DNA from: Elusimicrobia bacterium RIFCSPHIGHO2_02_FULL_57_9
Lineage (GTDB): Bacteria; Elusimicrobiota; Elusimicrobia; UBA1565; UBA9628
NCBI GenBank assembly: GCA_001800015.1
Contig: MGUO01000005.1
Span: 1 to 12,051, forward strand
DNA length: 12,051 nt
Reading direction: 5' to 3'
Part shown: positions 1-6,708 of the stretch, piece after piece
Layout of the letters: each line of letters begins with the position of its first letter
How positions within the stretch are numbered: position 1 is the stretch's first letter
Made by a program: the position numbers and the translations under genes
The notes under the pieces: model-generated
Told to the model about the DNA's origin: nothing
Database searches by the model: none
Seen by the model: the letters and a program-made list of their open reading frames with translations, nothing else

Positions 1-101
1 TCCCAGGCGGTGATTTTGTCGGCTTTCACCGCTCCGGTGCTTCAGAAGCTTGAGGGCAGCTGGACCGGAGCGGTGAAAGCCGACAAAATCACCGCCTGGG
101 A
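1..101. repeat. Perfect 38-bp inverted repeat with 25-base loop
   Basis: Bases 1-38 are the exact reverse complement of bases 64-101; the 25 bases between (39-63) are not part of the repeat. I paired the arms base by base and found no mismatch; the next inner pair (39/63) fails. The outer limit is unknown because the repeat starts at base 1. The right arm reads naturally as the end of an LptA/OstA-like protein, whereas the left arm in the same frame gives an unrelated hydrophobic stretch. This favours a fold-back joining artefact at a contig end over a real cruciform, but the sequence alone cannot decide. Confidence 0.9.
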
Positions 102-165
102 TAAGAGCAAGAAAATGGCCGCAGACGGAAAAACCCACGGCTGGATCCGGTTTAAACGCCGATGA
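1..165 (+). CDS. 3' end of LptA/OstA-like LPS transport protein (partial)
   Basis: The reading frame starting at base 1 is open to a TGA at 163-165, which overlaps the ATG of lptB (ATGA). The last 35 or so residues, from about base 64, read like the end of a periplasmic OstA/LptA beta-jellyroll protein: the pattern 'VKADKITAWD...A.GKTHGWIRF' resembles the repeated strands 'V.AD.I......A.G.V.G'. LptA shuttles LPS across the periplasm between the LptBFGC and LptDE complexes, and lptA-lptB is a common gene order, so the position supports the call. The first about 20 codons lie in the left arm of the inverted repeat and do not look like this family, so the true sequence before about base 39 may be different. 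The identification rests on a short tail plus context. Confidence 0.45.
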   Translation, partial: SQAVILSAFTAPVLQKLEGSWTGAVKADKITAWDKSKKMAADGKTHGWIRFKRR

Positions 166-881
166 AGCTCATGGCCCGCAACATTCACAAGTTTTACGGC
201 CAGCGCGAGGTGGTGCGCGGCGTATCCTTAAGCATCTCTTCCGGCGAGATCGTAGGCCTCTTGGGGCCAAATGGCGCCGGCAAAACCACGACTTTCTACA
301 GCCTGGCCGGCTTTGTGCGGCCGGAACAAGGGCAGATTCTGGTAGACGGCAATGACCTGACCGCCCTGCCGATGTATGCGCGAGCCAGAAAGGGCCTCGG
401 CTACCTCGCCCAAGAACCCACGGTATTTAAAGGGCTGACCGTGGAGGAAAATCTGCGGGCCGTGCTTGAGCGCACCATCAAAAGCCGGCTTGAGCAAATG
501 CGCCGGGTAAAAGAACTGCTGGAGGAATTCGGCCTGTGGGAACTGCGCCGCCAGAAGGCCTGGACCCTTTCCGGCGGCGAAAAAAGACGTCTGGAAGTGG
601 CGCGGGCCATGATCAGCAATCCCCAACTCATTCTATTGGATGAGCCGTTTGTCGGCATCGACCCCATTACCGTGGGAGAGCTTAAGGTTCTCATCACCAA
701 GCTTAAAAATCAAGGCATCGGCATTCTGATCACCGACCACAACGTGCGCGAAACCCTGCCCATTATCGAACGCGCCTATCTCATCTACGATGGCCGGATA
801 CTGGTGGAAGGCAGCTCAAAAGAACTGCTGGAAGACCCGAAGGCCCGCGCGCTTTACCTGGGCGCTGATTTTAAAATTTAA
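162..881 (+). CDS. lptB: LptB, LPS export ABC transporter ATPase
   Basis: This is the cytoplasmic ATPase that powers LPS extraction from the inner membrane, working as a dimer with the LptF/LptG permeases. The 239-residue length is normal for LptB. Visible elements in order: Walker A GPNGAGKT (residues 35-42), Q-loop Gln84, ABC signature LSGGE (136-140), Walker B LILLDEP with D160 and E161, and switch His193 in ITDHNVRET. The combinations 'DEPFVGIDP' and 'TDHNVRETL' are typical of LptB rather than of amino-acid or general ABC ATPases. The ATG overlaps the stop of the upstream LptA/OstA-like gene by the ATGA arrangement, with no clear Shine-Dalgarno, which suggests translational coupling. The permease genes lptF and lptG are not in the window. 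Confidence 0.95.
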   Translation: MKLMARNIHKFYGQREVVRGVSLSISSGEIVGLLGPNGAGKTTTFYSLAGFVRPEQGQILVDGNDLTALPMYARARKGLGYLAQEPTVFKGLTVEENLRAVLERTIKSRLEQMRRVKELLEEFGLWELRRQKAWTLSGGEKRRLEVARAMISNPQLILLDEPFVGIDPITVGELKVLITKLKNQGIGILITDHNVRETLPIIERAYLIYDGRILVEGSSKELLEDPKARALYLGADFKI

Positions 882-888
882 AATTAGC

Positions 889-1797
889 ATGAGATCGCAA
901 CGTTACGAATCTATCGATCAATTCAGGGGCTTTGCCATCCTGTCCATGGTTCTTGTCAACGTATTGGGACGCTTCGCTGTCATGCCCGAAACATTTCGAC
1001 ATGCCCGTTTTGAGAGCTTGAGTTTTGCGGATTCGGTAGCGCCTTTTTTCTTTTTCATTGTCGGGGTGGGATTCAGATTGGCGTTTCTTCGAAATCAAAC
1101 CGAATCCGGGACGGCATCTGCCTTAGCCCTGATGTTTAAAAGATGCCTACTGCTTATGCTCATCGGGGTTTTTGTTTATCACTTTAATGCCAGGAGGATT
1201 TTCTGGGATGCGCTGACTCAAATTGGCTTCGGAGGGATTATCGCCCTTCCGGTTATAGGAGCCGAAAATATTTTCTACAGGGCAGTTTGGCCATTGATTT
1301 ATGCGGCCTTGCTTCTATTCATCGGGAATATCCGGTTTCACGGGGCGCCGCTTGAAATTGAATCCGCCACTTGGCCGCTTTTAATTCTGATGGGCTCATT
1401 AGCGGCCGATTGGATAAAAGATAGCCGGAGAAATTTTACGTCTAAATCCAGTGTTTCCGGAACTGCAATATTGATCTGCGGGTTGATTGTTTATTGGCTC
1501 GTACCAGGAGTTGTCGCGGCTTGCGCATTAGTCTACTTAGGCCTTTCATTTTTGCTTTTTGTAGTTTTTTATTATCTGACCGATGTTTGGAAAAGACCCC
1601 TGCCTCATCTAACCACGCTTGGAAGAAACGCTCTGATAGTGTACATTCTTCATTATTACATTGAAGATGATATGAGAAAGCTTATTCCCGACAACGCCGG
1701 ATTCTCGGCAGCGGTTCTCGCATTTTCGGTAGTCTATGTAGGGTGCTACGCGACGGCTAAATACCTCGAGACTAGAAAATATTTTATCACCGTATAA
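889..1797 (+). CDS. Integral membrane acyltransferase-like protein (HGSNAT/DUF5009 type)
   Basis: A 302-residue polytopic membrane protein with about nine or ten hydrophobic segments, the first near residues 15-33 and the last near 272-292. The N-terminus 'RYESIDQFRGFAILSMVLVN', then 'HARF..LSFADSVAPFFFFIVG' (His38, Asp48), and the late 'LGRNALIVYILHYY' match the heparan-alpha-glucosaminide N-acetyltransferase-like / DUF5009 / DUF1624 group. Family members move acyl groups across or at the inner membrane. The His-Ala...Ala-Asp motif matches the region that carries the proposed catalytic histidine of human HGSNAT. The substrate here is unknown; a cell-surface sugar is plausible beside LPS export genes. 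I chose the ATG at 889, seven bases after the lptB stop; an in-frame ATG at 790 lies inside lptB and would add a non-family N-terminus. The upstream leader is AT-rich with no evident ribosome site. GC is clearly lower than in neighbours (42-47% in three 60-base stretches), suggesting recent acquisition. Confidence 0.75.
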   Translation: MRSQRYESIDQFRGFAILSMVLVNVLGRFAVMPETFRHARFESLSFADSVAPFFFFIVGVGFRLAFLRNQTESGTASALALMFKRCLLLMLIGVFVYHFNARRIFWDALTQIGFGGIIALPVIGAENIFYRAVWPLIYAALLLFIGNIRFHGAPLEIESATWPLLILMGSLAADWIKDSRRNFTSKSSVSGTAILICGLIVYWLVPGVVAACALVYLGLSFLLFVVFYYLTDVWKRPLPHLTTLGRNALIVYILHYYIEDDMRKLIPDNAGFSAAVLAFSVVYVGCYATAKYLETRKYFITV

Positions 1798-1816
1798 TCC
1801 AAGACTCCATTGCAGT

Positions 1817-2893
1817 TTAGGTGTAAATTTCTAGATGAGCATGCAGCCCGGCCTTGCGGGCGCGGCGCCAGTTTTTTTCAAACAGTGATTCGGCCCAGGC
1901 CGTGCGTCCGCACGCATGAAACAGGCTCGCCAAGGCTGCCTCGGAAAGAACGATGCCTCGGGTTTCGCCGCCTTTCCTAAACGCGAGCAGAGCCTTCCAT
2001 AAACGGGATTCGGCAACCGTGAAATTTCCTTTTTGTAAAGCCAACTTGCCCAAGCCCCAATCCACGTATGCCAGATCCACGGCGTCGCCCAGTTGACTGT
2101 AAAGGCGGCGGGAGCGCAGATAATGGCGCTCGGCGTTTGCGCATTCCCCAAGCTGGCGCAGGGCGTTGGCCAAGCCGCATTGGGCGTAGGCTTGACCGAA
2201 AATATCTTGGGTGCGATCAAGCAGCCGCCATGCTTCCTCATAATAGGCCTTGGATTGCTTGAGCTTCCCCCGGATGCGCGTGATGCCGCCGAGCCCAAAA
2301 AGGGCATAAGCCTTGCCGGAAGCATCTCTGGCGCGCTTAAACGCCGCTAACGATTCCAGAAAAGCCAGTTCGGAACTCTTCAAATTGCCTTGAAACCGGC
2401 GCGCTCCCCCGATGGCCCATAGAATAAATCCGACTCCCGCCCAATCCTTTTCGCTCTGGAATAGGCGCAAGAAACGATTAAGCCTCCCCAGGCTGCGTTG
2501 ATGCAGCCCCGCAGCGCGGTCGATGAGCGCATCTTCCAGCTCCAGGCGCCGCTTATCTTCAGGCCGCCGCGCAAAAGGTCCGGCTCTTTTCACCAGTTTG
2601 CGAGCGGCTTTAATCTCCCCCAAACTGCGCTTGACGCTGATGAGCCCCAGGCACGCTTCCAGCCATAAACTCGCGTCCTGACGGGGATTAACCAAGGATA
2701 AAACTTGGCGGTAACAAGGCTCGCAGCGGACAAAATAGCCTTGGGACCTTAGGCCTTCCGCGATCAGAAATTTCTTCTCCGCTGAGAAAATCTCGGGGAC
2801 CGGAGAGCGCAGGAGCTTGAGGGCCTCTCGAGGCCGCCCCAACTCCAGCTTTTCCCGGGCCAGTTCTAAAAGTTGGATTGGTAATATCCCCAT
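1817..2893 (-). CDS. TPR-repeat protein, cytoplasmic
   Basis: A 358-residue helical repeat protein with no signal peptide or membrane segment. The central part shows a strict 40-residue period: units at about 151-190, 191-230, 231-270 and 271-309 align without gaps, each with a pattern like 'YA..GL......G....A...Y..A..L' (for example 'YALFGLGGITRIRGK' and 'YAQCGLANALRQLGE'). The N-terminal 'ELAREKLELGRPREALKLLR' looks like a first, more diverged TPR unit. Forty-residue TPRs of this type (TPR_12-like) usually bind peptides or partner proteins; no enzymatic domain is seen. Its ATG lies three bases after the stop of the ceramidase-like gene, so it is probably the last gene of the minus-strand unit. 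Its stop faces the stop of the acyltransferase-like gene across a 19-base convergent gap with no visible hairpin terminator. The function is not predictable beyond protein-protein contact. Confidence 0.85.
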   Translation of the reverse strand: MGILPIQLLELAREKLELGRPREALKLLRSPVPEIFSAEKKFLIAEGLRSQGYFVRCEPCYRQVLSLVNPRQDASLWLEACLGLISVKRSLGEIKAARKLVKRAGPFARRPEDKRRLELEDALIDRAAGLHQRSLGRLNRFLRLFQSEKDWAGVGFILWAIGGARRFQGNLKSSELAFLESLAAFKRARDASGKAYALFGLGGITRIRGKLKQSKAYYEEAWRLLDRTQDIFGQAYAQCGLANALRQLGECANAERHYLRSRRLYSQLGDAVDLAYVDWGLGKLALQKGNFTVAESRLWKALLAFRKGGETRGIVLSEAALASLFHACGRTAWAESLFEKNWRRARKAGLHAHLEIYT

Positions 2894-2896
2894 GTA

Positions 2897-4357
2897 TTAA
2901 TCGAGCATCTCTCCGTAAGCCTGCATCAGCATCCGGGTGGCCGAAGGCCCGATGGAATTGGTTTCCTCATAATGGGTGCCGGACGGACGCGGCTCCATGA
3001 TGCGGCCGCGGGTCGCTTGGAAATCGTATTCGGGGATGATATAGCCAAGTTCATCATTGGCTAATCCCACTAAAATTCCATGCTTTCCCTTTAATTTCTG
3101 CCTTAGATAAGGGCCCCGAGGAGCCTGCGCCAGCTCAGGCGGGTTGGGGTTGGATGGCCCTATCAGGGGATGGCCGAAGCGGAAACGCCCATCATACCCC
3201 CCGAGTGCCAGCTCCGGAAATAATTCCCCGGGAATCCCCAACCATTCGACGGGACCTATGCGAACGCGGGAAATTTCGGTTTCAATCCAAGGGCTCAACC
3301 TCTCAGGTAAAGGAAAAAACACCAAATGACGTAAAGCCAGATAATAGGGGGCCAAACGGCTCAAAGACCGGCCTTCCCGGTCCATCAGACGATGGCCGAA
3401 AGTGAGGCTGGGCAGAAATAAGAGATAGCGGGAATTTTCCACTGGAATACGCAGAATTTTTGATTCAAACATCAGGTCTCCCGATGCCCGGAATGAGGCT
3501 CCTTGTAAAATCTTAAGCGCCGCATCAGCCACTTTCCGGCCGATGCGCCGTGATTCTGAAAATTGCCTCTCCGAGGATTGCTTGGTTTTATCGCTGTCCG
3601 GGGTCAGGAGCCCCCCCACCACGCCGGACTGAAAAATACAAGCGCCTCCATTTTTCCCCTCGATATGCGCGCAGAGCTCGCCTGGGTAATCCGCAGTGAT
3701 ATGGAAATTATCTCTCATCAACACCTCCGGATGGCAGGACCAGCGCACCAAAGTCGCGATGGGCGCATCGCCGCGGCCTTTGGGCCTTATCTGAACTGCG
3801 TTAAGTTCCGGATCTATCACCACGGGATCTCGCGAATCCTTGCATAGTCCGCGCGGATCAAGAATCGTGCCGGCAGCAGCGATCTCGGCCTCCTCCAAGC
3901 GGGAGGATAGATCGCGGATGAGCCCGGCTATTGATTCAATCATGCGGCGATGATAGCGTTTGTCCACCCCGGAAACCCCTGGAAAGCGCCCCCAAAGGCC
4001 CAGGGTGTCGGGGCCGGAATGAAGATGCGTCGCCGAGATAAAAAGATAGCGCTCTCCTCCGTTCCAACCGAGCAAGCGGCGCATCCGCTCCACATCCTCC
4101 CGGAAAATTCCGATGCTGTCCAGGCCGACCAAGGCCACCGTCCTTTGACCGTCGGAAACAACCATCGCCCGGGCGTAAAGCCGGTCATGAATGCCCTGAG
4201 GCTTGCGCCCCTTGGCTCCGTAGCCGGCCAGCCAAACCGTCTCCTTCTTTAAATCAGGGGTTATGTCGACCTTGCCGGCCGCGGCAAAAAACTTTCCGCC
4301 ATGAGCGAAGGGCGAAGCAAAAAGTAAAAGGAGGCTAAGACAATATTTTCTGTCCAT
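2897..4357 (-). CDS. Secreted neutral/alkaline ceramidase-like hydrolase
   Basis: A 486-residue protein with an N-terminal signal peptide (residues 1-20, hydrophobic core CLSLLLLFASPFA). Family features of the neutral ceramidase N-terminal domain (PF04734 type) follow: 'GKVDITPDLKKE' (28-39), 'LVGLDSIGI' (76-84), the metal-site motif 'SATHLHSGP' with His111 and His113, 'WSCHPE' (His208) and 'ITADYPGE' (219-226), 'WLGIPGELFPE', and a late 'NDELGYIIPEYDF'. Well-studied members are zinc amidases that split ceramide; many short bacterial homologues have unknown amide or lipid substrates. The usual serine motif (GDxSPN) is replaced by 'VGGLLTPD' (about 246-253), so the nucleophile may be Thr251 or lost. 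I chose the ATG at 4357 because it gives a clean signal peptide and has GGAG ten bases upstream; the frame stays open to 4441 but that extension lies in the glycosylase gene, whose end this start overlaps by 23 bases. Confidence 0.8.
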   Translation of the reverse strand: MDRKYCLSLLLLFASPFAHGGKFFAAAGKVDITPDLKKETVWLAGYGAKGRKPQGIHDRLYARAMVVSDGQRTVALVGLDSIGIFREDVERMRRLLGWNGGERYLFISATHLHSGPDTLGLWGRFPGVSGVDKRYHRRMIESIAGLIRDLSSRLEEAEIAAAGTILDPRGLCKDSRDPVVIDPELNAVQIRPKGRGDAPIATLVRWSCHPEVLMRDNFHITADYPGELCAHIEGKNGGACIFQSGVVGGLLTPDSDKTKQSSERQFSESRRIGRKVADAALKILQGASFRASGDLMFESKILRIPVENSRYLLFLPSLTFGHRLMDREGRSLSRLAPYYLALRHLVFFPLPERLSPWIETEISRVRIGPVEWLGIPGELFPELALGGYDGRFRFGHPLIGPSNPNPPELAQAPRGPYLRQKLKGKHGILVGLANDELGYIIPEYDFQATRGRIMEPRPSGTHYEETNSIGPSATRMLMQAYGEMLD

Positions 4358-5042
4358 GCGGGCATAGCTCCAACAAAGGGCAGCCGGGGCAACTCGGCTT
4401 GACGCGGCAATGCCTTTTGGCCAATTCCACGATGACGGCATGAAACTCGGCGTAGAGCCTGGTCGAGCCCGGCAAATAGGATGTTAGAAATTTCTGAGCG
4501 CCCTCGTAAGATTGATGGTTGAACCAGCCCAAGCGCTTGCCGATGCGCAGGGTATAAGCGTCTATGACAAAGGCATTTTTGGCCCCTGCATAGAGAAGCA
4601 TTGAATCGGCCGTCTCAGGGCCTATCCCCCAAAGAGCTAAAAGGTCGGCGCGGGAAAACCATCGAGCCGGACTTCGGCCCAGAGCGTAGCGCGCGAATAT
4701 TTTTAATTTCTTGGCTTTCTGCCTGAAATAACCCGAAGAACGAATCCAGCGCTCAAGTTTGCGCGCGGGCGTTGCCGCTATAGCCGCCCAATCCCATAAC
4801 CCGGCCCTATGCAGCTCCACCAGAGACCTTTCCACGTTGCCCCAATTGGTGTTTTGAGTGAGGATTGCTCCCATGCATATCTCATCGCGCTGGCGCGCTG
4901 AAAGCCTGCCGCGAAAACCGGGGCGATAGACGGGCGCTTTGTTTTTTCGCATCGTAACAGGCCACCAACCTTGGGGACCGAAGGCTTTAAGCAGACGCCG
5001 GTAGACGCAAAGAGGATCAACGCGCGGAGAGGACCTTGTCAA
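4335..5042 (-). CDS. Endonuclease III-like DNA glycosylase (MagIII/COG2231 type)
   Basis: A 235-residue HhH-GPD base-excision repair protein. 'FGPQGWWPV' (21-29), 'GAILTQNTNWGNVERSL' (58-74), the helix-hairpin-helix 'LWGIGPETAD' (137-146), 'FVIDAYTLR' with catalytic Asp161, and a cysteine cluster Cys212-X5-Cys218-X2-Cys221-X5-Cys227 for a 4Fe-4S cluster are all visible. In endonuclease III the hairpin carries a catalytic lysine (GxGxKTA); here that position is Glu143. This points to a glycosylase without AP-lyase activity, as in MagIII-type 3-methyladenine glycosylases. The first cysteine gap is five rather than the six of E. coli Nth. The start is a TTG at 5042, overlapping the receiver gene by 26 bases. 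No ATG or GTG is available before the conserved GPQGWWP region, so TTG is the best choice though its ribosome site is weak. It is cytoplasmic and its substrate is inferred only. Confidence 0.85.
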   Translation of the reverse strand: MTRSSPRVDPLCVYRRLLKAFGPQGWWPVTMRKNKAPVYRPGFRGRLSARQRDEICMGAILTQNTNWGNVERSLVELHRAGLWDWAAIAATPARKLERWIRSSGYFRQKAKKLKIFARYALGRSPARWFSRADLLALWGIGPETADSMLLYAGAKNAFVIDAYTLRIGKRLGWFNHQSYEGAQKFLTSYLPGSTRLYAEFHAVIVELAKRHCRVKPSCPGCPLLELCPHGQKILS

Positions 5043-5388
5043 GTTTCTTCAGCAGCCTTTCGGTTTCAAAGGGTTTGATGATGTAATCATCCGCGCCGCT
5101 TTCAAAGGCGGTTTCCACGTCTCCCATGCGCCCCAGCGCGGTGATCATGATGATCTTGATATTCTTGGTAAGCGCATCGCCCTTGAGCACCTTGCAGACG
5201 TCAAAGCCCCCCAGCTTGGGAAGCATGACGTCGAGAAATATCAGGTCGGGCTTATCCTTGCGCGCCTTGGCCACGGCCTCGGCGCCGTCCGAAACATAGG
5301 AGGCGTGATAGCCCTTGGCACCCAGCAAGGCCTGCAGATTTTCCGCCAAAGCCTGTTCGTCCTCAACGATCAATATATTGGCTGGCAT
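5017..5388 (-). CDS. Single-domain response regulator (CheY-like receiver)
   Basis: A 123-residue receiver with no output domain. All key positions are present: acidic pair Glu9/Asp10 (VEDE), phospho-acceptor Asp53 in 'LIFLDVMLPK', Thr83 in 'MITALG', and Lys105 in 'YIIKPF'. The signal should therefore be passed by protein contact or onward phosphotransfer, not by direct DNA binding. It follows the histidine-kinase-like gene with a 34-base gap, so the two are presumed partners. The gap contains AAGGAG about 16 bases before the ATG, further than usual, within a small hairpin (5401-5415). No nearer in-frame start upstream was found. The 3' end overlaps the glycosylase gene. The downstream target is not evident; the TPR protein of the same unit is a possible partner by position only. 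Confidence 0.93.
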   Translation of the reverse strand: MPANILIVEDEQALAENLQALLGAKGYHASYVSDGAEAVAKARKDKPDLIFLDVMLPKLGGFDVCKVLKGDALTKNIKIIMITALGRMGDVETAFESGADDYIIKPFETERLLKKLDKVLSAR

Positions 5389-5400
5389 AGTATGTTTATA

Positions 5401-5415
5401 GCAACTCCTTGTTGC
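5401..5415 (-). promoter_or_regulatory. Small hairpin holding the Shine-Dalgarno of the receiver gene
   Basis: On the minus strand the bases read GCAAC-AAGGA-GTTGC: a five-base-pair perfect stem whose loop shows the ribosome-binding core AAGGA. It sits between the stop of the kinase-like gene and the ATG of the receiver gene. The stem is too short to be stable with confidence; a role in setting receiver translation is inference. Confidence 0.3.
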
Positions 5416-5422
5416 ATGGATA

Positions 5423-6190
5423 TTACGCCCAATTCAATATCAGATTCAACTGCGACTCTCCGTCGCCTTTCACCTTAAATTCGAGCTCCCCTCCCTGCGC
5501 CCGGCAGACCCTGCGCAACAGGCCCAGGCCCAATCCCGAGGCGGTCATGCCGTGATTATCATCAGCCTCGGCGGGATAAAACAGCTCCAGGCTGCGGGCG
5601 ACTTGGCGCGCGGAAAGCTTTTGTCCCATGAATTTCACCTGCAGCTCCATTTGCCTCGAATTACGAAGCCTCGCCGCCACGTCAATGTCCCCGGAAAGGC
5701 GGAATTTGCGGCCGTAAAACAACAGGCTGATCAAGGTTCGAGCAAAGCGATCCGGATCGGCCTTAACCTCGGGAAGATGCGATGGCATCGAAACATTCAC
5801 TTTGACGCCGGCGTTGATAAATCCCTGCGCGGTCACCTTGACGGCCTTTTCCACCGCTTCCGCGACGGCCATGCTCTCAATCTCGATCGGCAGGCCTTTT
5901 TGAAATTCGATATGGACCAAATCGCGCATTTCCCCGGCAAGGGCGCCTAAGCGGGCTGTTTGCTCGCGGATCATTTCCATCCAGGGAACCTGCGCCGCAG
6001 CCACGGTGCCAAAAATCCCCCCTAGGAAGTTTAGAATCGTCATATTCACCGCGGTGATGGGGGTGTTGATTTCATGGATCGCGAAGGAAAAAAAACGGCC
6101 CAGCCTGGCGATGCGGCGGTTAAAATAGCGAACGGCCATAACCGCCGTAAGCGCGCTGCCCAGGACCAGTCCGATTAGAAATCCCGTCAT
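5423..6190 (-). CDS. Membrane-anchored histidine-kinase-like protein, degraded ATP site
   Basis: A 255-residue protein with one N-terminal membrane helix (about 3-21), a DHp-like helix pair with the H-box 'SFAIHEINTPITAVNM' (His39, Glu40), and a C-terminal HATPase-like fold. The G2 box 'GLGLGLLRRVCRAQGGELEF' (219-238) is clear. The N-box aligned with NLLxNAxKF reads 'SLLFYGRKF' (155-163), so both asparagines, including the one that holds Mg-ATP, are Ser and Tyr. The G1 box aligned with VxDxGxGI reads 'VKFMGQKL' (185-192), so the aspartate is Phe187 and the second glycine Lys191. ATP hydrolysis is therefore doubtful. It could be a phosphotransfer protein of the Spo0B/ChpT kind, or a pseudokinase scaffold. 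It lacks a sensor domain. The ATG overlaps the upstream stop (TAATG), indicating coupling with the carbonic-anhydrase-like gene; the receiver gene follows. Confidence 0.85.
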   Translation of the reverse strand: MTGFLIGLVLGSALTAVMAVRYFNRRIARLGRFFSFAIHEINTPITAVNMTILNFLGGIFGTVAAAQVPWMEMIREQTARLGALAGEMRDLVHIEFQKGLPIEIESMAVAEAVEKAVKVTAQGFINAGVKVNVSMPSHLPEVKADPDRFARTLISLLFYGRKFRLSGDIDVAARLRNSRQMELQVKFMGQKLSARQVARSLELFYPAEADDNHGMTASGLGLGLLRRVCRAQGGELEFKVKGDGESQLNLILNWA

Positions 6191-6708
6191 TAATAGAGAA
6201 CCCGAGAACCGCCGCGATGTCGTTGCGCCAGCCGAAAGTAGCTTTTCTCGCTCTGCGCTAGGACGCGAAGCTCCTGCGGCTTAAGGGGCCGGATGATCTT
6301 CGCGGGTACTCCCATGATCAGGCTGCGAGCCGCAGCGCAAAAGCCTTTAGGCACCAAGGTTCCCGCCGCGATAAGGCATTGCCGGCCGATAGAGGCCTCC
6401 ATGACGATGGCGCCCATGCCCACCAGGCATTGATCTGCGATGCGGGCGCCATGGACAACGGCGCCATGCCCCACGGTCACACCCCGGCCGATAACAGCGG
6501 GCAAGCCTTCACGGCAATGCACGATCACCCCGTCTTGAATGTTGGAGCGCTCGCCCACCCTAATCCTATCGACATCCCCGCGCAACACGGCCAGAGGCCA
6601 GACTGAAACATTTTTGCCGATGGAAACCCGGCCGATGATTTCAGCCGAGTCGTGGATAAACGCGGATTTATGGATGCGGGGACGCTGGGGACCAAAGCTG
6701 CGAATCAT
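6190..6708 (-). CDS. Gamma-carbonic-anhydrase-like hexapeptide-repeat protein
   Basis: A 172-residue left-handed beta-helix protein of the YrdA/PaaY/CaiE-like gamma class. Hexapeptide repeats run from about residue 17 to 120 ('SAEIIGRVSIGKNVSVWP...'), followed by a C-terminal helix starting near 'LKPQELRVLAQSEKSYFRL'. Residues typical of the active site are present: Arg43 and Asp45 in 'LRGDVD', Gln58, and three histidines, His64, His81 and His86 ('QDGVIVH', 'VGHGAVVHG'), with the five-residue spacing of the last two as in Cam. Members form trimers with metal at subunit interfaces and either hydrate CO2 or have other, often unknown, roles. The acidic loop important in Methanosarcina Cam is not evident. 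As the first gene of the minus-strand unit it starts 61 bases from the divergent nadB. No strong ribosome site precedes the ATG at 6708. Confidence 0.9.
   Translation of the reverse strand: MIRSFGPQRPRIHKSAFIHDSAEIIGRVSIGKNVSVWPLAVLRGDVDRIRVGERSNIQDGVIVHCREGLPAVIGRGVTVGHGAVVHGARIADQCLVGMGAIVMEASIGRQCLIAAGTLVPKGFCAAARSLIMGVPAKIIRPLKPQELRVLAQSEKSYFRLAQRHRGGSRVLY

Noticed and set aside
790..888. Upstream in-frame start for the acyltransferase-like gene inside lptB
   Set aside because: The added 33 residues are a shifted-frame reading of lptB and do not match the family N-terminus, which starts at the ATG at 889.
1798..1816. Terminator between the convergent acyltransferase-like and TPR genes
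   Set aside because: The 19-base gap has no inverted repeat followed by a T run on either strand.
3563..4252. Plus-strand open frames inside the ceramidase-like gene
   Set aside because: They are antisense to a protein with clear signal peptide and family motifs, and have no features of their own.
4358..4441. N-terminal extension of the ceramidase-like gene to an ATG at 4441
   Set aside because: It would bury the clear signal peptide and overlap the conserved cysteine cluster of the glycosylase gene.
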